5,568 nucleotides of DNA from Flavobacteriaceae bacterium (GTDB taxonomy: Bacteria > Bacteroidota > Bacteroidia > Flavobacteriales > Flavobacteriaceae): contig JAQWYU010000258.1 in assembly GCA_029253805.1 (NCBI GenBank), positions 1 to 5,568 of the forward strand. Direction: 5' to 3'. This document shows positions 1-5,568 of the stretch, in pieces. Below the pieces are notes generated by a model that ran no database searches, was not told the origin of the DNA, and saw only the letters and a list, made by a program, of their open reading frames with translations. Both the position numbers and the translations under genes were made by a program. Positions within the stretch are counted from its first letter, which is position 1; each line of letters starts with the position of its first letter.

Positions 1-78
1 AATTTTTTTCATAATAATTAATTTAATAGTTAATTTTTTAGTTATTGTGTTCAAATCTATAGTATTTTAACATATACC

Positions 79-94
79 CCCTAAATTTTTAGGG
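79..94. promoter_or_regulatory. Palindromic putative operator, copy 1
   Basis: The sequence CCCTAAATTTTTAGGG is a perfect inverted repeat with 7-bp arms around a central TT. It is the exact reverse complement of the block at 131-146. Both copies are preceded by TATACCCC-like sequence and followed within a few bases by TTGTA, so the similarity extends to about 26 bp. The G/C-tipped arms are conspicuous in this AT-rich region. The symmetry suggests a binding site for a dimeric regulator; which one is unknown. Confidence 0.5.
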
Positions 95-130
95 TTGTAA
101 AGTAATTTTTATAATATATTTATTTTATAC

Positions 131-146
131 CCCTAAAAATTTAGGG
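131..146. promoter_or_regulatory. Palindromic putative operator, copy 2
   Basis: The sequence CCCTAAAAATTTAGGG has 7-bp arms around a central AA. Allowing one extra C in the left arm, the symmetry extends to 127-149 (ATACC...GGTAT). Its centre lies 52 bp from the centre of copy 1, close to five turns of B-DNA, which would put both sites on the same face of the helix. If the promoter guessed at 187-214 is right, both sites lie upstream of it, a position more typical of activator or looping sites than of a simple blocking repressor. Confidence 0.5.
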
Positions 147-186
147 TATTGTATTTTTTTAGTATATATTTTTAATATTTCAATAA

Positions 187-214
187 TTGTGTTTTTAAAA
201 TAGTGTCTAGTTTG
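187..214 (+). promoter_or_regulatory. Possible Bacteroidota-type gltB promoter
   Basis: TTG at 187-189 is followed after 18 bases by TAGTTTG at 208-214. The known Flavobacterium pattern is TTG, 17-23 bases, then TAnnTTTG. The spacing fits, but the -7 element is one base short of the consensus. It would place the transcript start near 220 and give a leader of roughly 200 nt before the gltB ATG. In AT-rich DNA such matches arise easily by chance, so this is a weak call; no exact TAnnTTTG was found on the plus strand before gltB. Confidence 0.25.
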
Positions 215-261
215 TGGTTTTTGGCTCTTTTTGCTCTGAAAATTATATTTCCTCAATTTTT

Positions 262-284
262 GATTGATTATTTGACAATCAATC
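262..284. repeat. 8-bp inverted repeat in the gltB leader
   Basis: GATTGATT (262-269) and AATCAATC (277-284) are perfect complements around the 7-base loop ATTTGAC. No T-run follows, so it is not a terminator. It could be a regulator half-site pair or a weak RNA hairpin in the leader. With only two G/C pairs per arm, chance is a real alternative. Confidence 0.35.
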
Positions 285-309
285 CTTCCTTATATTGCTC
301 ATTACGCAT

Positions 310-379
310 TAATGGCAATTCAAAATCGCAAATTCGAAAAACTGATGAAGCTTTTTTATAAATAAACTTATTGCCATTA
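310..379 (+). repeat. 10-bp inverted repeat spanning the gltB leader
   Basis: TAATGGCAAT (310-319) is perfectly complementary to ATTGCCATTA (370-379), with 50 bases between. In RNA this would close a long hairpin about 45 nt upstream of the gltB ATG. The left arm contains the ATG of the small 17-codon frame at 312-365, which would lie almost wholly inside the structure. The pairing is seen directly; any function is inference. Confidence 0.35.
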
Positions 380-411
380 TATTACATCTTCAACGACGGT
401 TTAAAGCTTCA
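346..411 (+). repeat. 9-bp inverted repeat next to the gltB start
   Basis: TGAAGCTTT (346-354) is complementary to AAAGCTTCA (403-411). The right arm ends 13 nt before the gltB ATG at 425, where a ribosome would first contact the message. The pairing crosses the 310-319/370-379 stem, so the two are either alternative folds or a pseudoknot. Part of the match comes from AAGCTT being self-complementary, which raises the chance of coincidence. Confidence 0.25.
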
Positions 412-424
412 AATAATTATAAGT

Positions 425-3400
425 ATGTTAAAAAAACAAGGTCTTTATTTACCCGAATTCGAACATGACAATTGTGGTGCGGGGTTTATATGTAGTTTGA
501 CAGGAAAGCGCTCAAATGATATTATTCATAAGGCATTAGAGATTCTGGTTAAATTAGAACACAGGGGTGCTGTAAGCTCAGACGGAACTACTGGTGATGG
601 CGCAGGTATTCTAATTGATATTCCTCACAAGTTCTTTAATATATTTTGTGATTTTGATCTCCCTGATGCCGGAGAGTATGCGGTTGGTAATGTGTTTCTT
701 CCAAGGAAAGAAAACCAGAGGACTTATTGTGTTGAGGTTTTCGAAGAGGAAATAAAAAAACAAGGATTAAAAATTCTTGGCTGGAGAGACGTCCCTGTAA
801 ATAGTGATGTTTTAGGTGAAATTGCCAAGGAAACAGAGCCTTTTGTTAAGCAAATATTTATCAGTAAGTTAAACAGCAAACAATCAGAGTTCGATTTTAA
901 CCTAAAACTGTTTGCTGCTCGGAAAATAGCAGAACATACAATTTATGACTCTAAATTATCAGAGTCTAAATTCTTTTACCTCCTTAGCCTTTCTACTAAA
1001 ATAATTATATTCAAAGGGTTGTTAAAGCCAGAACATATTAACGAATATTATTTAGACCTTTTCAACTCAGCACTAGATACGCGACTCGCTTTAGTGCATC
1101 AACGATTTTCAACAAATACATTTCCAACTTGGGACTTGGCTCAACCCTTTAGATATATTTGTCACAATGGTGAAATTAATACCTTACGTGGAAATGTGTC
1201 TCGTATGTTTTCACGAGAAGAAATTATAAAAAGTGACGCTTTTGGAGAGGATATAAAAAAAATAATCCCCACCATTCTCAAAGGAAAATCTGATTCGGCT
1301 ACCTTGGACATGGTCGTTGAGTTGTTGTTAATGACGGGCCGATCGCTTCCAGAAGTAATGATGATGTTAGTGCCAGAAGCATGGGAAAAAAACCCAGATA
1401 TGTCCGACTCTAAAAAGGCTTTCTATGAATACAACTCATGCCAAATGGAGCCATGGGATGGACCCGCCTCGATTCCTTTTACAGATGGAAACTTTATAGG
1501 GGCTGTTCTAGACCGTAATGGTTTGAGGCCCTCACGCTACACAGTAACTAAGGACGGGAATGTCATTATGTCTTCTGAAACAGGAGTTGTTGAAATTGAG
1601 CCAGAAGAGGTAGAGTTTCATGGGCGCTTAGAGCCAGGTAAAATGTTTTTAGTAGACATGAATGAAGGCCGGATTGTTAACGATGAAGAGATAAAGGAAA
1701 AGATTGCATCAAAACAGCCTTACAGGAAGTGGCTTGATGAAAATCTCATTCAGCTAAAAGATATTACAGCAAAAAAAGGTCCAATTATTCACAAAGAAGT
1801 TGACTTAATCAAAAGAGAATTAGCTTTTGGTTACACCAAAGAAGACATAAATACAATTATTCGGCCCATGGCTCAGTTAGGCAAAGAGCCGATTGGCTCC
1901 ATGGGAAGCGATACTCCAATTGCTGTTTTATCTGAAAGACCGCAATTAATTTACAACTATTTTAAGCAAATATTCGCTCAAGTAACTAACCCGCCACTAG
2001 ACGGAATTAGAGAAGAGTTGATCACAGATATTAGCCTTACTCTAGGAAGCGATACTAACATTTTTGATTGCAATTCACAGGCCTGTAAAAAATTAAAGAT
2101 TCAAAACCCCGTTATTTCAAAACATGATTTAGATAAAATTAGAAATTACGATACAAACCCTAATTTTAAGGTTGAGTCTATTTCTATGCTTTATAAAATA
2201 AACCGTGGTTTAAACGAATTGGAAATCGCGCTTGAAGCCTTAGTGTCAAAGGCTTCAAAAGCAATAGACGCAGGTGCAAATATCATAATATTATCTGACC
2301 GATTTGTAGACGAGTATCATGCACCCATTCCTGCGCTATTAGCGTGTTCGTATGTAAATCATGCACTTCATAAGCTAAATAAGCGCTCGCGAGTCAGTTT
2401 GATAATTGAGTCAGCAGAGCCAAGAGAGGTTCATCATTTTGCACTTTTATTTGGTTTTGGAGCAAGTGCCGTAAACCCATACATCGTTAATGAAATTGTA
2501 GAGAATCAAATTAAAGACTCTGACATTACTGACCTAGATTACTTATCGGCTATAAAAAACTACAACAAGGCTGTTGGAAAAGGGATTTTAAAAGTGATGA
2601 ATAAAATTGGAATTTCTACTCTTAACTCTTACCGTGGATCTCAATTGTTTGAATGTGTAGGGATTAACACTAATACGGTTGAAAAGTACTTTCCTAATAC
2701 GCCAACAAGAATTCAAGGGATAGGACTTAGGGAAATTGAAAAAGAAATTTTAAAACGACACAAGAAGGCATTTAATTCTAATATAGAATCTGAAATTGAA
2801 ATTGGAGGTGAATACAGATGGCGTCGTGGGCAGGAAAAACACATGTTTAACCCATTAACGGTGGCCAAGCTTCAGGAATCTGTACGCACGAATAAAGCAT
2901 CTACTTTTAAAGAGTATTCTGAGCTTGTCAATGACCAGTCAACTCGTCTAATGACAATTAGAGGTCTTTTTGAATTTGACCAATTTGATCCAATTCCAGT
3001 TGAAGAGGTTGAACCATGGACAGAAATAGTGAAGCGCTTTAAAACTGGCGCAATGTCTTATGGGTCCATTAGTAAAGAAGCACATGAAAACCTTGCGGTA
3101 GCCATGAACAGAATAGGTGGAAAAAGTAATTCTGGTGAAGGAGGAGAGGATGAGGACCGATTTTATAAAAACGCACAGGGAGATTGGAGAAATTCGGCAA
3201 TAAAGCAAGTTGCTTCTGGTCGATTTGGAGTTACCTCTAATTATTTAACAAGTGCCAATGAGGTTCAAATTAAAATCGCTCAAGGAGCAAAGCCAGGTGA
3301 GGGTGGTCAACTACCAGGGCCAAAAGTGAATGCGGAAATTGCAAAAACAAGAAACTCTACTCCTTATGTGGGGTTAATTTCGCCACCACCACACCACGAT

Positions 3401-4921
3401 ATTTATTCAATTGAAGATCTTTCACAATTAATTTACGACGTCAAGTCAGCTAACAGAGCCGCACGCATTAATGTGAAGCTCGTATCTGAAATTGGGGTAG
3501 GAACTGTGGCTGCAGGGGTTGCCAAAGCTAAAGCGGATGTTATTTTAATATCTGGTTTTGACGGAGGTACAGGCGCTTCACCATTAACATCACTAAAACA
3601 TTGTGGCCTTCCTTGGGAGCTAGGAATTGCTGAGGCACAACAAACACTTGTGATGAATAACTTAAGAAATCGAATTGTTTTGGAATGTGATGGGCAGTTA
3701 AAGACCGGTCGTGATGTAGCGATTGCATGTCTATTAGGCGCAGAAGAATTTGGGTTTGCAACAGCGCCTTTAGTTGCTTCGGGGTGTATTATGATGCGGG
3801 TATGCCACTTAAACACCTGTCCAGTTGGTATTGCAACTCAAAACCCGGAATTACGTAAAAAGTTCAAAGGAAAGCCGGAACATGTAGTTAACTATATGTA
3901 TTTCGTAGCCCAAGAATTACGTGAAATTATGGCACAGTTAGGATTTAAAACCGTCAATGAAATGGTGGGACAGGTTCAAAAATTAAACCGAAAAAAGGCA
4001 ATTGAACACTATAAAGCTTCAGGAATTGATTTGACCCCGATTTTACATAAAGTTAAAGTGTCTAAAGACGTAAAGCTATTTAATACAGAATCACAAGATC
4101 ACAACCTCGAAGCTCATTTAGATTTTAAGCTCATTAAGCAAGCTCACCAAGGGATATTTAGAAGACAAAGAACTCATTTAAAGCTTCCTATTTCTAATGT
4201 TGATAGAGCAGTTGGTGCGTTGTTAAGTAATGAAATTTCTAAAATTTATGGCACTGACGGCCTTCCAGAAGACACAATAAATATTGACTTTAATGGCTCC
4301 GCAGGACAAAGTTTTGGAGCCTTTACCACAAAAGGAGTTTCAATGACTGTTCACGGAAATACAAATGATTACTTAGGGAAAGGACTCTCTGGGGCTAAAC
4401 TTATAATAAAAGTTCCCCAGACCTCTACAATTATTCCAGAAGACAATATTATAACAGGAAATGTGACGCTGTATGGAGCTACTTCTGGAGAGGTATATAT
4501 TAACGGAAAAGCAGGAGAACGTTTTTGCGTTCGTAACTCAGGGGCTAAAGCTGTTGTTGAAGGAATTGGCGATCATGGTTGCGAATATATGACTGGAGGA
4601 GTTGCTGTGATACTAGGAAAAGTAGGTAGAAACTTTGGAGCTGGAATGAGTGGGGGCGTAGCTTATGTTTTAGACGAAGATCAATCCTTCACAAAAAACT
4701 GTAATGGAGACGACTTGAATATTGATCCAATTAAGCTCGAGGAAGACGAGACTCAACTACGACTATTAATTGAAAATCATTTTGTTGCGACTTCAAGTCC
4801 ACTTGCAAAACGAATTTTAGAAACTTGGAGAGGAACACTCCCTAAGTTCAAAAAAGTACTGCCAGAAGAATACAGACAGGCTTTATTAAGATTAGAAAAG
4901 GAACAACTAGAAACAGTTTAA
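425..4921 (+). CDS. gltB: Glutamate synthase (NADPH) large subunit, GltB
   Basis: This cytoplasmic alpha subunit of NADPH-GOGAT converts glutamine and 2-oxoglutarate into two glutamates. It is 1498 aa, the usual family length, and unbroken. Residues 17 to about 430 form the class II glutamine amidotransferase domain. Cys17 (DN/CGAGF) is the expected nucleophile exposed by removal of a 16-residue leader; QRFSTNTFP (226-234), HNGEINT (247-253), SDSA (289-292) and RNGLRPSRY (364-372) line that site. A central domain follows (about 465-750), then the FMN barrel (about 800-1180) with GAMSYGSIS (875-883), [12 protein letters not shown] (898-909), PGEGGQLPG (957-965), SPPPHHD (986-992) and DGGTGA (1046-1051). 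Cys1121, Cys1127 and Cys1132 have the family's [3Fe-4S] spacing. A GXGXG beta-helix domain starts near 1275 (NGSAGQSFG at 1290-1298). ATG 425 is chosen because the family leader begins there ([16 protein letters not shown]). No Shine-Dalgarno is visible, as is usual in Bacteroidota. The adjoining gltD points to the NADPH rather than the ferredoxin type. Confidence 0.98.
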   Translation: MLKKQGLYLPEFEHDNCGAGFICSLTGKRSNDIIHKALEILVKLEHRGAVSSDGTTGDGAGILIDIPHKFFNIFCDFDLPDAGEYAVGNVFLPRKENQRTYCVEVFEEEIKKQGLKILGWRDVPVNSDVLGEIAKETEPFVKQIFISKLNSKQSEFDFNLKLFAARKIAEHTIYDSKLSESKFFYLLSLSTKIIIFKGLLKPEHINEYYLDLFNSALDTRLALVHQRFSTNTFPTWDLAQPFRYICHNGEINTLRGNVSRMFSREEIIKSDAFGEDIKKIIPTILKGKSDSATLDMVVELLLMTGRSLPEVMMMLVPEAWEKNPDMSDSKKAFYEYNSCQMEPWDGPASIPFTDGNFIGAVLDRNGLRPSRYTVTKDGNVIMSSETGVVEIEPEEVEFHGRLEPGKMFLVDMNEGRIVNDEEIKEKIASKQPYRKWLDENLIQLKDITAKKGPIIHKEVDLIKRELAFGYTKEDINTIIRPMAQLGKEPIGSMGSDTPIAVLSERPQLIYNYFKQIFAQVTNPPLDGIREELITDISLTLGSDTNIFDCNSQACKKLKIQNPVISKHDLDKIRNYDTNPNFKVESISMLYKINRGLNELEIALEALVSKASKAIDAGANIIILSDRFVDEYHAPIPALLACSYVNHALHKLNKRSRVSLIIESAEPREVHHFALLFGFGASAVNPYIVNEIVENQIKDSDITDLDYLSAIKNYNKAVGKGILKVMNKIGISTLNSYRGSQLFECVGINTNTVEKYFPNTPTRIQGIGLREIEKEILKRHKKAFNSNIESEIEIGGEYRWRRGQEKHMFNPLTVAKLQESVRTNKASTFKEYSELVNDQSTRLMTIRGLFEFDQFDPIPVEEVEPWTEIVKRFKTGAMSYGSISKEAHENLAVAMNRIGGKSNSGEGGEDEDRFYKNAQGDWRNSAIKQVASGRFGVTSNYLTSANEVQIKIAQGAKPGEGGQLPGPKVNAEIAKTRNSTPYVGLISPPPHHDIYSIEDLSQLIYDVKSANRAARINVKLVSEIGVGTVAAGVAKAKADVILISGFDGGTGASPLTSLKHCGLPWELGIAEAQQTLVMNNLRNRIVLECDGQLKTGRDVAIACLLGAEEFGFATAPLVASGCIMMRVCHLNTCPVGIATQNPELRKKFKGKPEHVVNYMYFVAQELREIMAQLGFKTVNEMVGQVQKLNRKKAIEHYKASGIDLTPILHKVKVSKDVKLFNTESQDHNLEAHLDFKLIKQAHQGIFRRQRTHLKLPISNVDRAVGALLSNEISKIYGTDGLPEDTINIDFNGSAGQSFGAFTTKGVSMTVHGNTNDYLGKGLSGAKLIIKVPQTSTIIPEDNIITGNVTLYGATSGEVYINGKAGERFCVRNSGAKAVVEGIGDHGCEYMTGGVAVILGKVGRNFGAGMSGGVAYVLDEDQSFTKNCNGDDLNIDPIKLEEDETQLRLLIENHFVATSSPLAKRILETWRGTLPKFKKVLPEEYRQALLRLEKEQLETV

Positions 4922-4923
4922 AG

Positions 4924-5568
4924 ATGGGAAAGACCACAGGATTTTTAGAGTTTAAGCGTCAGGATGAAACCTATCAAGCGCCAAAAAGTAGAGTAAAAAA
5001 CTACAAGGAGTTCACAATCCCATTAAAGAAGTCTAAGCTTAAAGACCAAGGCGCTCGCTGTATGGATTGTGGAATTCCGTTTTGTCATAGCGGATGTCCG
5101 TTGGGGAATTTAATTCCAGATTTCAATGATAAGGTTTATAGAGGGAAATGGAAAGAAGCTGCTGAAATATTACACTCAACAAATAACTTTCCAGAATTCA
5201 CTGGGAGATTATGTCCAGCACCCTGTGAGGAAGCCTGTGTTTTGGGGATTAACGAAGATCCGGTAAGTATAGAGAATATTGAAAAAAATATTGTAGAAAC
5301 CGCCTTTAAAGAAGGCTGGATTACGGCAAAACTACCAAAATTAAGAACGGATAAAACTGTTGCTATTATTGGATCGGGACCTGCGGGCTTAGCTGCTGCT
5401 CAACAGTTAAACAGAGCCGGACATACTGTAACCGTTTTTGAGCGTGATGAAAAGCTTGGAGGACTTTTGCGCTATGGTATTCCAGATTTCAAAATGGAAA
5501 AAAACGTAATTGATCGACGTTTAAATGTTTTGGTAGAAGAGGGAATCATATTTAAAACTAATGCACAT
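4924..5568 (+). CDS. gltD: Glutamate synthase (NADPH) small subunit, GltD (5' part)
   Basis: This is the beta subunit of NADPH-GOGAT, which passes electrons from NADPH through FAD and [4Fe-4S] clusters to the FMN of GltB. Only 215 codons are present; the family is usually about 470-490 aa, so the second half, including most of the NADPH-binding domain, lies beyond the window edge. This is not a natural truncation. The N-terminal iron-sulfur region has Cys46, Cys49, Cys54 and Cys58 (CMDCGIPFC then SGC) and Cys97, Cys101 and Cys105 ([10 protein letters not shown]). The FAD-binding Rossmann motif is GSGPAG at 150-155 after the strand TVAII, with Glu173 (VFER) ending the second strand, followed by [13 protein letters not shown] (179-191). 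The ATG lies two bases after the gltB stop, so the genes are surely co-transcribed and probably translationally coupled. The only purine-rich stretch, AAAAGG at 4896-4901, is too far upstream for a normal ribosome site. Confidence 0.97.
   Translation, partial: MGKTTGFLEFKRQDETYQAPKSRVKNYKEFTIPLKKSKLKDQGARCMDCGIPFCHSGCPLGNLIPDFNDKVYRGKWKEAAEILHSTNNFPEFTGRLCPAPCEEACVLGINEDPVSIENIEKNIVETAFKEGWITAKLPKLRTDKTVAIIGSGPAGLAAAQQLNRAGHTVTVFERDEKLGGLLRYGIPDFKMEKNVIDRRLNVLVEEGIIFKTNAH

Larger units (their letters stand above)
1..424. other. AT-rich intergenic region and gltB leader
   Basis: No convincing gene lies here on either strand: there is no long open frame, tRNA or rRNA. The DNA is strongly AT rich, so the few GC-containing symmetric blocks stand out and are listed separately: a pair of palindromes (79-94, 131-146), a possible promoter (187-214), an inverted repeat (262-284) and two interleaved inverted repeats in the last 115 bases. 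The gene to the left is outside the window, so it cannot be told whether this region serves gltB alone or also a divergent neighbour. A 17-codon ATG frame at 312-365 (MAIQNRKFEKLMKLFYK) is the only small ORF near gltB worth noting; nothing supports its translation. The first 60 bases show only A/T runs and no clear terminator. Confidence 0.85.

Noticed and set aside
127..160. Copy 2 palindrome plus T-run as a rho-independent terminator
   Set aside because: The stem has only a two-base centre and AT-rich inner pairs, and the T-run begins several bases after the stem rather than directly at its foot. The near-identical copy 1 has no T-run at all, so a protein-binding site explains both better.
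371..424. TTG-initiated N-terminal extension of GltB (18 extra residues)
   Set aside because: It would give a leader of 34 residues before the catalytic Cys, near the length known in proteobacterial enzymes. However, the start is a rare TTG, the added residues look like no GltB leader I know, and the segment overlaps the leader inverted repeat. ATG 425 begins the family-like [16 protein letters not shown].
1255..1262. Run of eight A in gltB as a possible slippage or frameshift site
   Set aside because: The reading frame continues through conserved domain sequence on both sides, and no downstream structure or alternative frame suggests programmed slippage.
1865..1905. CCCATGG / CCATGGG inverted repeat inside gltB
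   Set aside because: It falls in conserved coding sequence ([16 protein letters not shown]), and the protein sequence is enough to explain it.
2948..3208. Minus-strand open frame of 86 codons
   Set aside because: It lies wholly inside the conserved FMN domain of gltB, has no recognisable domain, and is explained as a shadow of the real coding frame.
3540..3761. Second minus-strand open frame of 73 codons
   Set aside because: It overlaps the previous shadow frame in another phase, inside gltB, with no start signal or known motif.
3433..3816. Minus-strand open frame of 127 codons
   Set aside because: It is antisense to the conserved gltB segment with DGGTGA and the [3Fe-4S] cysteines. Composition and position fit a shadow frame.

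Overview
This window holds the glutamate synthase (GOGAT) locus of an AT-rich bacterium. It carries a complete gltB (large subunit), the first 215 codons of gltD (small subunit) directly behind it, and 424 bases of very AT-rich non-coding leader in front. The organism is most likely a member of the Bacteroidota, probably Flavobacteriia. The reasons are the flavobacterial style of the GltB N-terminus (a short leader ending in DN before CGAGF), the strong AT bias, the lack of Shine-Dalgarno sequences before both start codons, and a possible TTG/TAnnTTTG-type promoter. This assignment is inference from style; no marker gene is present.

Layout: 1-424 is intergenic and leader DNA with no convincing gene. 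It is rich in symmetry. Two 16-bp near-palindromes that are exact reverse complements of each other lie 52 bp apart centre to centre (79-94 and 131-146). A possible promoter lies at 187-214, an 8-bp inverted repeat at 262-284, and two interleaved inverted repeats (310-319 with 370-379, and 346-354 with 403-411) just before the gltB start. gltB runs from 425 to 4921 (1498 aa, intact). gltD begins at 4924, only two bases after the gltB stop, and is cut by the window end at 5568.

Together GltB and GltD form NADPH-dependent glutamate synthase. GltB takes ammonia from glutamine in its N-terminal amidotransferase domain, channels it to the FMN site and makes glutamate from 2-oxoglutarate. GltD takes electrons from NADPH through FAD and passes them through iron-sulfur clusters to GltB. 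With glutamine synthetase this is the GS-GOGAT ammonia assimilation route.

The coding part is ordinary housekeeping with all visible key residues present. I saw no new enzyme system, mobile element, CRISPR array or RNA gene. What deserves a second look is the control region in front of gltB, chiefly the paired palindromes spaced by about five helical turns.
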